Assembly (NCBI GenBank): GCA_021839785.1
Contig: JAKCAB010000204.1
Coordinates: forward strand, 1-5,847
Direction: 5' to 3'
From: a bacterium
GTDB lineage: Bacteria; Verrucomicrobiota; Verrucomicrobiae; Limisphaerales; J093
DNA: 5,847 nt
The translations under genes were made by a program, and so were the position numbers. Position 1 is the stretch's first letter, and each line of letters begins with the position of its first letter. Positions 1 to 5,847 of the stretch are shown here, piece by piece. The notes beneath the pieces are model-generated. The model saw only the letters and a list, made by a program, of their open reading frames with translations. It was not told the origin of the DNA and ran no database searches.

Positions 1-87
1 CCGCTGTTCATCGCCCGCGACGAAGTCGTGCGCGTGGACACCACCTCGAAGAAATATTTGGGCCGCGAGTCAGCGGAGCGAAAGTGA
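1..87 (+). CDS. efp: Elongation factor P, C-terminal end (5' part outside window)
   Basis: The first 28 codons are open from the window edge and end at TGA 85-87. The peptide begins PLFIARDEVVRVDTTSKKYL and ends GRESAERK. This matches the usual last strand pattern of EF-P, which typically runs like PLFI..GD.I.VDTRTG.YL.R and forms the end of the third, OB-fold domain. EF-P is a cytoplasmic translation factor that enters the ribosome between the P and E sites and relieves stalling at consecutive prolines. The usual VDTRTG is VDTTSK here, and a short charged tail follows the normal GR ending. The modified loop of domain I lies outside the window, so neither the modification type nor completeness can be judged. 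An EF-P-like paralogue (YeiP type) cannot be excluded on 28 residues, though the motif is distinctive. Confidence 0.8.
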   Translation, partial: PLFIARDEVVRVDTTSKKYLGRESAERK

Positions 88-179
88 CCGCCGGTTGAAG
101 CGCGGCGCCGTCGCCGCCGTCCATTTTGCGTGCCTTTTGCCCGGCCAGCCGAGGAACGCTGCCGGCGAAGTTCCCGACC
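88..179. other. Short intergenic gap between efp and the beta-helix gene
   Basis: This 92-bp spacer lies between two same-strand genes. It has no convincing Shine-Dalgarno: GAGG at 151-154 is too far from the ATG at 180, and GCGAAG at 165-170 is only a weak match. No clear sigma-70 promoter or T-tailed hairpin is visible. Read-through from efp is possible but nothing here proves it. Confidence 0.5.
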
Positions 180-932
180 ATGAACTTGTCGATTCCCTTC
201 CCATCGTTTGCCCGCCCGCACACCAGGAAGCCGCGTCTTGTCCGCCTCGCCGCGATCAGCCTCGCGGCGGTGGCGCTTTGCGGCGTCGCCCGCCGGCTCC
301 AAGCAGCGGAATTTCACGTCGCACCCGGCGGTTCGCCCGCGGCCAACGGAACCGCCAGCGCACCGTTTGCCACCCTCGCCCCGGCCCGCGACGCCGCGCG
401 CAAACTTCCCGCCAACGAGCTCCGGCGGATCGTCGTCCACGGCGGCGAATATTTCGACGTCGGCTTGCTCTTGGACCCCGCGGACTCCGGCCTGAGCATC
501 GAGGCGGCGCCCGGTGAACACCCGGTTCTGTTCGGTGGACAACGCATCACCGGTTGGGAACGCGAGGGTGACCACCTTTGGTCCGCGCCGTTGCCTCCGT
601 TGAAGGTGACCGACGCCGAAGTCCAGGCGGGCCTGGCTTTGCCCCGCTGGGAACCGCGCCTGCTCTTGGTGAACGGCGAGACTCGGCCGCGCGCGCGGTT
701 TCCAGCCGAAGGCACGTTCGAACACCTCAGCCGATTCGACGTGCCTTGGATGAGCACCACCGGCGGCGGCTGGAAACGCCCACCCACCAACGAGGAACTG
801 ACGACGTTGAAGTACAAGGCCGGTGATCTTGCGGATTGGCCCGACCTCACCAACGCCGAGGTCACGGTCTATCACATGTGGGACGAGTCCTGCGTGGGGA
901 TCGCCAGCACGATGCCGCCAACCATGTCTTGA
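180..932 (+). CDS. 5' fragment of beta-helix gene: signal peptide and N-terminal module
   Basis: ATG 180 is preferred over the TTG at 126 because it puts a signal peptide directly at the N-terminus: a basic n-region (RPHTRKPRLVR), a hydrophobic core LAAISLAAVALCGVA (residues 23-37) and a probable signal peptidase I site LQA/AEF after residue 42. The mature part opens with the lead-in seen at the start of many secreted beta-helix enzymes (HVAPGG, then PFATLAPARDAARKL). It continues with the first strands (IVVHGGEYF) and a PRLLLVNGETRPRARFP segment resembling the stretch before the helix in GH141-like proteins. The frame stays native to about residue 242 (WDESCVGIAS), then runs a few out-of-frame codons to TGA 930-932. 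If translated alone it would be an exported protein of 250 residues lacking the helix, unlikely to be active. Confidence 0.65.
   Translation: MNLSIPFPSFARPHTRKPRLVRLAAISLAAVALCGVARRLQAAEFHVAPGGSPAANGTASAPFATLAPARDAARKLPANELRRIVVHGGEYFDVGLLLDPADSGLSIEAAPGEHPVLFGGQRITGWEREGDHLWSAPLPPLKVTDAEVQAGLALPRWEPRLLLVNGETRPRARFPAEGTFEHLSRFDVPWMSTTGGGWKRPPTNEELTTLKYKAGDLADWPDLTNAEVTVYHMWDESCVGIASTMPPTMS
896..910 (+). other. Frameshift site in the beta-helix gene
   Basis: Upstream coding is in the phase of 180; downstream coding is in the phase of 908, so one base is missing relative to an intact gene. The G4 run at 896-899 is the natural place for a one-base homopolymer loss, but the protein text reads smoothly up to about 907 (VGIAS), so the exact base is uncertain. 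No heptameric X XXY YYZ slippery site or strong downstream pseudoknot is evident, so programmed -1 frameshifting is not favoured. Confidence 0.7.
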
Positions 933-2161
933 AACTCGCGCCGGAATGCGGTCACCCGCCCGGCGCCTTTGGCGTGAGGAAATACGTCCTGTGGAACCTC
1001 CGTGCCGGCCTGACCCGGCCCGGTCAATGGCTGCACGACCGCGCGCGAAACCGCGTCGTCTATTGGCCTTTGCCGGGTGAGGACGTGGCCAAAGTCCAGG
1101 CGATCGCGCCATCGCGGACTTCGATCATCCGCGTCCAAGGCCGCCGTGGCACGCCCGCGCGGGTAGCGCTGTCGGGGCTGACGTTGAGCGCCACCACGGT
1201 GCCGTTGGTCGCGGGCGGGTTCGGCGCCGCCCGGTTCGACGGGGCGATCTCACTGGTTGACGCCGCCGACTGCACGCTCAGCAACCTGACCTTGCGTGGC
1301 GTGGCCGGCCAGGCGATCAAGTCCGGGCGCGACGCGAAAAACATCCGGGTGGCAAACTGCGAGATTTCCGATTGCGGCGCGGGCGGGATTTACGTCGGCG
1401 GCGAAAGCGCGTCGATCGTCGGCAATCGCGTGCACGGCATCGGGCGGAGCTATCCGAGCGGCATTGGCATTTTCGAGGGCGGCCACGACTGCGTGGTGGC
1501 GCACAACGAAGTGCACGATTGCAGTTACTCCGCGATCAACTACGGCGGCGTGTCGAACTTGATTTCGGAGAACGTCATTTACGATTGCATGAAGACGCTC
1601 CACGACGGCGCCGCCATTTACATGTTCGCGGCGACGAACTGTGTCTTGCGCGGCAACCTCGCCCGCGATTTCACCGACACCGGCGGCTACGGCGCTTCCG
1701 CCTACTACCTCGACGAGCGCAGCACCGGGTGCGTGGTGGAAAAGAACGTGGCGCTCCGCGTCGGCTGGCCCAGCCACAACCACATGGCCACCAACAACCT
1801 CATCCGCAACAACCTCTTCCTCGTGGACGGCGATGCCAAGCTGACCTTCCCGCGCTCGACGGGCTACAGCTTGGAAAAGAACATCTTGGTCGCCACCGGC
1901 AAGATCCGGATCGAGAACGTCGGCGCCGTCACCCATTGGTTCCACAACCTGTTTTTCAGCGGTACCGGAAAGATCGAACAAGTCCGAATGGAGGCGTACT
2001 CGGCCAAGGAAACGGTTTTGGGGCCGCCGGGCGACACGTTCATGGCCGATCCGATGTTGGTGGACCCAGCGAAGGGCGACTTCCATTTCCGCCCCGGCTC
2101 ACCGGCCATTGGACTGGGCATCGCACCGATTGACGTCAACCACGCCGGCCCAATTCGCTGA
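908..2161 (+). CDS. 3' fragment of beta-helix gene: parallel beta-helix and C-terminus
   Basis: This is the continuation of the same gene in the frame of CAC 908-910. It starts HDAANHVLKL and is followed by HPPGAFGVRKYVLWN and VVYWPLPGED, a block that normally sits inside the protein rather than at a start. No convincing start codon or ribosome binding site precedes it (TTG 836 and TTG 929 are only formal candidates), so independent translation is unlikely. From about 1250 the protein shows PbH1-type coils: repeated N.I..N.I.DC.. patterns such as NIRVANCEISDCGAGGIYV, VVAHNEVHDCSYSAINYGG, LISENVIYDC, CVLRGNLARDF, CVVEKNVALRVG and NLIRNNLFLVDG. Asn and hydrophobic residues recur about every 22-25 positions, as expected for stacked coils. 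The C-terminus carries the DP.LVDP..GDF...PGSPAIGLG motif often found at the end of such proteins. Confidence 0.65.
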   Translation, partial: HDAANHVLKLAPECGHPPGAFGVRKYVLWNLRAGLTRPGQWLHDRARNRVVYWPLPGEDVAKVQAIAPSRTSIIRVQGRRGTPARVALSGLTLSATTVPLVAGGFGAARFDGAISLVDAADCTLSNLTLRGVAGQAIKSGRDAKNIRVANCEISDCGAGGIYVGGESASIVGNRVHGIGRSYPSGIGIFEGGHDCVVAHNEVHDCSYSAINYGGVSNLISENVIYDCMKTLHDGAAIYMFAATNCVLRGNLARDFTDTGGYGASAYYLDERSTGCVVEKNVALRVGWPSHNHMATNNLIRNNLFLVDGDAKLTFPRSTGYSLEKNILVATGKIRIENVGAVTHWFHNLFFSGTGKIEQVRMEAYSAKETVLGPPGDTFMADPMLVDPAKGDFHFRPGSPAIGLGIAPIDVNHAGPIR

Positions 2162-2217
2162 TCCGGCGGCGACCAGTTGGCGCGCGGAGGAGAGGCACTG
2201 AGGCAACCGTTGACTGC

Positions 2218-2411
2218 CTCGATGCGGGAATTCACCGAGCACGGCCTCGACTCGGCGGTTGCGGTTTCCCGGCGCGCCGGCTTCTCAGCCGGCTTTGCGC
2301 CTCAGCACGTAACCCCCGCGGGGATCTCAACGGCGCGGGCAGGTTCCGCCGCGGCAAGCCGCTTTGGAAAGCGGCGTTCCAACCGCCGCGGGAAAGGGCT
2401 GGAATCGGTCC
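2218..2411 (+). repeat. Direct repeat copy 1 (REP-like structured intergenic element)
   Basis: Copy 1 aligns without gaps to the sequence 333 bp downstream, with 14 differences over 2242-2403 (about 91% identity). Weaker similarity extends left to about 2218, and the match ends near 2411 after a one-base indel. By eye it folds as a closing stem of 9 bp, CGGCGGTTG 2253-2261 with CAACCGCCG 2380-2388, around three hairpins. Hairpin B is a 12-bp stem at 2271-2301 with a TTT bulge and loop TCTC. Hairpin C pairs CCCGCG 2315-2320 with CGCGGG 2334-2339. Hairpin D pairs GCCGCTT 2358-2364 with AAGCGGC 2369-2375. No transposase or target-site duplication is visible. It could be a REP/BIME-like non-autonomous repeat or a structured 3'-UTR element. 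The family is not one I recognise. Confidence 0.85.
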
Positions 2412-2550
2412 TCAGCGCCGACTCGATACCCGCGGGCCGGGAAATTGCTCGGAAGAACTTGGGTGAAACGAGGCGGCCTTTGAACCCGGCAGTTCATTGG
2501 CCCGATTCAGCCTCGAAGGCGCTTGGTGTCTCCCGCTGCGCTCTGCCGTT

Positions 2551-2743
2551 CTCGATACGGTGATTCGCCGGACGCGGCCTCGACTCGGCGGTTGCGGTTT
2601 TCTGGCGCGCCGGCTTTCCAGCCGGCTTTGCGCCCCAGCACGTAACCCCCGCGGGAATCTCAACGGCGCGGGCAAGTCTCGCCCCGGCAAGCCGCTTTGG
2701 AAAGCAGTGTTCCGACCGCCGCAGGAAAGGGCTGGATCGGTCC
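2551..2743 (+). repeat. Direct repeat copy 2 (REP-like structured intergenic element)
   Basis: Copy 2 lies in the same orientation as copy 1, and all its elements are shifted by exactly 333 bp: closing stem 2586-2594 with 2713-2721, hairpin B 2604-2634 (stem unchanged, loop now TTCC), hairpin C 2648-2672 (stem unchanged), hairpin D 2691-2708. It is less perfect than copy 1: hairpin D gains one C.A mismatch and one G.U pair, and the closing stem has one U.G pair. It ends 25 bases before the stop codon of the minus-strand gene, so a transcript of that gene would carry its complement in the 3' untranslated region. Confidence 0.85.
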
Positions 2744-2768
2744 CCCCCCTCGCCTTTTGCTGCCGCCG

Positions 2769-5700
2769 TTACTCGCCGATCTTGACCCGGTAGAACTGCG
2801 CGGCGTTCGGGGCGGCGTCGAGGAACTCGCCCGCCATTGGCGCCGAATTGGTGAAGATATTCTGCCAGCCGTTGGGATCGCTCGGATCGGCACTTCGCTG
2901 GAGATATTGCGGGACCGTGCTGCCGGCCTTCCAAGTGAGGTGGACCCCGCCCGCCTCGATTTCGATTGCGGTGATGCGGAGAGACGACTGTGGATCTTCC
3001 GGGTCGGTGCCGGCGAGGTACTCGGCGCGATTGCTGAAAGCGTCGCCGTCGAAATCGCCGTCGGCGGGTTGATCGAGATTGCCGAAGTGTTGAAGTTCCC
3101 AACCGTCGGGAATGCCGTTGCCATTGGCGTCCGGGTTCTCGATCGTGGCCACCTGGAACGGCGTGGGCAGCGACCAGTCGCCCAGCAGCATAAAGTCGCG
3201 GGCGCGGGTGCGCAGCAGCACGTTGGTAGTCACGCCAGCGCCAAGGTCGGTGAGCGCGTTCCAAACCAGCGTGTGGTCGCTGCCGCCAGGCAAGGCCGTC
3301 ACGCGGGTTGCGGCGCTGTAAGCGGCGCCGTCCAGGGCCAAAAGCGTGGCGTCCTGCCAATTCGTCGAGCCGGCAAGCTGATATTGCAGGAACGGTGTGG
3401 CGGCGTTGCCCTCGGCATCCCAGAGCCGGACGTTAAGCGCCGCAAAGTTGCCCAGCGGATTGGCCGACGGCAGCACTGCGGCGGCGGGCGCGGTTTCCGG
3501 GAGTGATCGCAGATTCGGCAGACTCTCTTGCGGCGGCCAGAGAATAACGTCGCAACGATTGGGCATGGCCGGATCGACGCGCAAGCCGGCCAGGGCCTCG
3601 CCTGGTTCCAGCGTCTTCACACCCGCCAGCGCATGCCACGCTTTGCCGAAGTGATGCGCGCTGAACAATTGCCGCTGTAACGGATTCGTCGCGTTGCTCG
3701 CCGTCCAGGCGAACACCTGCCCGTCCGGCTCGCCGGTGAAAAACACCTCGTTGCTGGCGTTGAGGAAATTCACACAAGCCAGACCGTAACTCTGCGCCGG
3801 CGTCAATGCGGCGATGGGCGTTCGCGAAAGTGTCAACAAACTCGCGTTTGTGCCGCTCATCAGATACTCGGCGGTAACGAAATCGTCGCCCGTATCAATC
3901 GAGCCGCAGACGTTCTTGTCGTCCGCGAAAGTATAGAAGATCGAAAGGCCGTTGGTGCCGTGAAGAGAACCAGAGGCGAGGGAGTAACCGCGTAAGTCGC
4001 TCGCCCGCGATACGCTTGGCTCGGAGACTGTAACGCCCGCACCTCCCCCGGAAGAGGTCGAGAGAGATGCAATCTCCGCCCAGTCCAACACGCGATTGTA
4101 AATCAGGATATCGTCCAATGCTCCTTGGAAAGACTCATTGGGGTCAAACGCCCCACCGACGCTGTCCTGGTCGTTGCCGAACACCACGGAACCGCCAGCC
4201 TGGAGTGGGGAACCAGGCGTTAGCATGCCGGTAAACACCAAAGCTCCATCCTTGTACAAACGACATTCGCCATCCGAGCTGCGCCACGTTGCCGCGACAT
4301 GATGCCAGCTCCCATCCTTGACCGAAACGCCACTGAACTGCGACACGTTGTGAGCAACAATGTTGAGGTTGGCTGGGTAGTTCAGAAGGAACTCGTTGTT
4401 ATTTGCGGCGGACGTGGCGTAAGAGAGCACGGTCGCCTGATCTGGAGAAACCAATGTTTTGATAAAGATCGAAACTGTGATCGTCGATGTTGGGAAGTTC
4501 GTGAACGGATTGATGATCACATAATCGTTCACAGTTCCCGCCAAGGCCAGGGCTGAGGCGGACTCGCCGAACCGATTCGTGGTCCAATTGCCACCGAAAA
4601 CTTGCGCATGGTTTTGGTTCCCGCTTGAGTCCTGCCCATTCGCGTCCAAGGAATAATGACCAACCAGACCCTGCGCATTCGCTGCGACACCCAATTGTAT
4701 TCCACCCGTATCGAGAAGCCGCAGGCTCTCAACTGCAGTTGAAGAGGCGGAGGCGATCGTTCCCAGCCCGCGGTGCGACGTATTTGTGTCAACCAGGGAC
4801 CGGAACCAATTCGTCCTGAACGTGAGTGATGACAATGAGCCATCTGCCGCATTCGTTGTCGCAAGACTCACCAGCAAATCTCGTCCTCGCACCCCCAGCA
4901 CAAATCCCGCCTCGTTAATCGAGGTCGCCACCATGTTTGTCTGCCACACGCCGCCGGAGTTCAGCAGTTCCACAATCCGTCCGGTGCCACCGGCTTGCCG
5001 CAGGCCGGCGTAAATCGCCGGGCCCGGCCGATTCGTCACTTGGCCGATTGCTAGCGAGGTGACGCCAAAAGAACCGATGTCCACGCGCTGGGTGGACCAA
5101 CTGGTCCCGGTTTGCGTGAGCACGAGCAGCCAGTTCACGTTGGTTCCCGGATCGCCGTCGCCGCCGATCACGATTTCCTCCGCGCCCTGCCCGTCCAGTT
5201 GTCCCACGCCCACCACGAAGTTGCTCGGCGTGAAGGGCAGCGCGAGCGAGGCGATGTTCTTGCCCGGATTGCCCAGCAGGTTTGGCGCACTGTTGGCTTC
5301 AATCGGGTCGGTGTCGGCGAGCCATTCCTGGTAGTTTGACCAGCCATCGCCATCCGCGTCGCCGTAAGGGCCATCCGAGGGCGTGCCATTGGTCAGGCCG
5401 TGGAGGAATTGCCAGAGCACCGGCAGACCGTTTGTCTCGCTGGCTCGGGACAGCACGGTCTGGCGCACAAGATTGCCATTGCCATCGTACGTGTAGGCCA
5501 AGGAAATGCCGCGCGAGGATTCCATACCGACCAAGCGGTCGTTCTTATCGTAGTAAAACCGGTTGGTGTGCTGGCCGTTGTTCAGCGCTTCGTAAACGCT
5601 CGTGCCGGGCGCGAAAAACGGATTGCGCGGATCGAGCTGGTCAACGGGGTTTGGGTGCGCGAGGTCGTACTGGTAAACCTGCAAATTGGAAACGCCGGCG

Positions 5701-5847
5701 GGGCCAATCCGAGCGGCATCGTTCGCCAACGGGTTTAAGCCGTGCTGGACTTCCCATCCATCTGGGACATCGTCGCCATCGGTGTCCGCCTTGAGCGGGC
5801 CGGTGGCGTAGGCGAACAACTCGTCGTAGTCGTTCAGGCCGTCGCCA
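2769..5847 (-). CDS. Large secreted/surface mosaic protein (TSP3, YD repeat, LamG), C-terminal 1025 residues
   Basis: The frame is open from the right edge to TAA at 2771-2769 and the start lies outside, so the TTG at 5819 is not a real start. Domains in the visible part: TSP3-like calcium loops at about 1-45 (DTDGDDVPDGWE); one YD/RHS-type repeat at 96-132 (FYYDKNDRLVGM, then AYTYDGNGNLV); a further loop DADGDGWSNYQE at about 163-174; an FG-GAP-like stretch at about 199-390 (VVGVGQLDGQGAEEIVIGG); a LamG/jelly-roll domain at about 393-597 (GLVGHYSLD, WHHVAATW, LDDILIYNRVL) followed by an SSGGGAG linker; an unassigned beta-rich region at 600-800; a beta-sandwich-like part at 800-890; loops DANGNGIPDGWE and DFDGDAFSNRAE at about 906-942; and a tail at 957-1025 ending FYRVKIGE. 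The likely role is extracellular adhesion or glycan binding. The RHS signature is minimal and no toxin domain follows it, so a polymorphic toxin is unlikely. No LPXTG or PEP-CTERM anchor is seen. Confidence 0.85.
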   Translation of the reverse strand, partial: GDGLNDYDELFAYATGPLKADTDGDDVPDGWEVQHGLNPLANDAARIGPAGVSNLQVYQYDLAHPNPVDQLDPRNPFFAPGTSVYEALNNGQHTNRFYYDKNDRLVGMESSRGISLAYTYDGNGNLVRQTVLSRASETNGLPVLWQFLHGLTNGTPSDGPYGDADGDGWSNYQEWLADTDPIEANSAPNLLGNPGKNIASLALPFTPSNFVVGVGQLDGQGAEEIVIGGDGDPGTNVNWLLVLTQTGTSWSTQRVDIGSFGVTSLAIGQVTNRPGPAIYAGLRQAGGTGRIVELLNSGGVWQTNMVATSINEAGFVLGVRGRDLLVSLATTNAADGSLSSLTFRTNWFRSLVDTNTSHRGLGTIASASSTAVESLRLLDTGGIQLGVAANAQGLVGHYSLDANGQDSSGNQNHAQVFGGNWTTNRFGESASALALAGTVNDYVIINPFTNFPTSTITVSIFIKTLVSPDQATVLSYATSAANNNEFLLNYPANLNIVAHNVSQFSGVSVKDGSWHHVAATWRSSDGECRLYKDGALVFTGMLTPGSPLQAGGSVVFGNDQDSVGGAFDPNESFQGALDDILIYNRVLDWAEIASLSTSSGGGAGVTVSEPSVSRASDLRGYSLASGSLHGTNGLSIFYTFADDKNVCGSIDTGDDFVTAEYLMSGTNASLLTLSRTPIAALTPAQSYGLACVNFLNASNEVFFTGEPDGQVFAWTASNATNPLQRQLFSAHHFGKAWHALAGVKTLEPGEALAGLRVDPAMPNRCDVILWPPQESLPNLRSLPETAPAAAVLPSANPLGNFAALNVRLWDAEGNAATPFLQYQLAGSTNWQDATLLALDGAAYSAATRVTALPGGSDHTLVWNALTDLGAGVTTNVLLRTRARDFMLLGDWSLPTPFQVATIENPDANGNGIPDGWELQHFGNLDQPADGDFDGDAFSNRAEYLAGTDPEDPQSSLRITAIEIEAGGVHLTWKAGSTVPQYLQRSADPSDPNGWQNIFTNSAPMAGEFLDAAPNAAQFYRVKIGE

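Larger units (their letters stand above)
180..2161 (+). pseudogene. Secreted right-handed parallel beta-helix protein, frame-broken
   Basis: This single gene is split over two frames. Codons in phase with 180 run to TGA 930-932, and the homologous continuation is one base back, from about 908 to TGA 2159-2161. Adding one base near 896-910 restores an uninterrupted product of about 660 residues. Order in that product: signal peptide 1-42, a lead-in motif (HVAPGG...PFATLAPARDA) at about 45-73, an N-terminal module, a parallel beta-helix at about 350-590, and a C-terminal DPMLVDPAKGDFHFRPGSPA motif at about 623-642. This layout is common in secreted carbohydrate-active beta-helix proteins (pectate-lyase-like fold; some resemblance to GH141-type enzymes, which I cannot confirm). 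The likely role is cleavage or binding of polysaccharide outside the cytoplasm. No catalytic residue could be assigned. The rest of the frame is clean, so the lesion is recent or a sequencing error. Confidence 0.75.
2162..2768. other. Non-coding interval between convergent genes, carrying a duplicated element
   Basis: This is a 607-bp interval between the stop of the plus-strand beta-helix gene and the stop of the minus-strand large gene. Most of it is two direct copies of a structured repeat. The 139-bp spacer between them (2412-2550) shows nothing recognisable beyond a tiny GCCT-CGA-AGGC hairpin near 2512. The 25 bases before the minus-strand stop contain a C8 run (2742-2749). Open frames crossing this region on either strand look incidental: they have no recognisable domain, and differences between repeat copies do not concentrate at third codon positions in the one frame open through both copies (8 of 14 fall at first positions). 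No T-tailed intrinsic terminator is seen for either gene. Confidence 0.7.

Noticed and set aside
95..127. Sigma-70-like promoter (TTGAAG at 95-100 with CATTTT at 122-127) upstream of the beta-helix gene
   Set aside because: Spacing is 21 bp and the -10 matches only 3 of 6 positions, so it is no better than chance.
126..179. Upstream TTG start at 126 adding 18 residues to the beta-helix protein
   Set aside because: The extension places Cys- and Pro-rich residues before the signal peptide. ATG 180 gives a normal n-region and hydrophobic core.
1250..2086. Long open frame on the minus strand (278 codons) opposite the beta-helix gene
   Set aside because: It is the antisense shadow of a GC-rich gene. 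The plus-strand frame has clear beta-helix periodicity and a family-like C-terminus, while the minus frame shows no recognisable domain.
2200..2220. Possible terminator hairpin GAGGCA...TGCCTC just after the beta-helix gene
   Set aside because: The stem is only 6 bp with a 9-nt loop and no following T run, so it is not a convincing intrinsic terminator.
2253..2388. Integron attC site, because of imperfect palindromes and AAC/GTT ends
   Set aside because: The outer arms read CGGCGGTTG...CAACCGCCG, which does not match the RYYYAAC...GTTRRRY arrangement. The unit has several hairpins rather than one long palindrome, and there is no integrase or cassette gene.
2177..2563. Plus-strand open frame of 128 codons through repeat copy 1, with the same frame open through copy 2
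   Set aside because: The peptides from both copies look alike only because the DNA is duplicated in phase (333 = 3 x 111). Substitutions fall mostly at first codon positions of this frame (8 of 14), not third, so there is no sign of protein selection.
2218..2743. CRISPR array
   Set aside because: There are only two units, each about 170-195 bp, far longer than CRISPR repeats, and no regular short spacers.
2494..3360. Minus-strand open frame of 288 codons overlapping the end of the large gene and repeat copy 2
   Set aside because: It lies in an alternate frame of the large gene, is extremely Arg-rich as expected for out-of-frame GC-rich sequence, and has no credible start or domain.

Overview
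The window looks like a piece of a GC-rich bacterial chromosome. The best guess is Verrucomicrobiota (the Pedosphaera/Limisphaera side). That is inferred from the style of the proteins: a secreted right-handed beta-helix protein of polysaccharide-active type, and a very large surface protein ending in thrombospondin type 3 (TSP3)-like calcium loops plus a short beta-sandwich tail. No marker gene in the window settles the phylum.

Layout. Bases 1-87 are the last 28 codons of a gene whose product reads like the C-terminus of elongation factor P. After a 92-bp gap, a plus-strand gene at 180-2161 encodes a secreted protein of about 660 residues: signal peptide, N-terminal lead-in, parallel beta-helix and a short C-terminal motif. 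Its reading frame is broken once near 896-910, where one base appears to be missing, so it is either a pseudogene or carries a sequencing error. From 2769 to the right edge, the minus strand is filled by the last 1025 residues of a large secreted or surface protein: TSP3 loops, a YD/RHS-type repeat, an FG-GAP-like stretch, a LamG/jelly-roll domain, a beta-sandwich region, more TSP3 loops and a beta-sandwich tail. Its start lies outside the window.

The two large genes converge on a 607-bp non-coding interval (2162-2768). It holds two direct copies of a repeat of about 170-195 bp, offset by exactly 333 bp and 91% identical over a 162-bp core. Each copy can be drawn as a closing stem enclosing three hairpins. 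Most differences between the copies fall at positions left unpaired in that model, and two of the three paired changes leave G.U pairs if the plus strand is transcribed. This duplicated structured element is the most unusual thing in the window.

Functionally, nothing ties the genes into one pathway. EF-P is housekeeping. The beta-helix protein probably acts on extracellular polysaccharide. The large minus-strand protein probably sits at or beyond the cell surface in adhesion or carbohydrate binding. No phage, insertion sequence, CRISPR array, tRNA or rRNA was seen.
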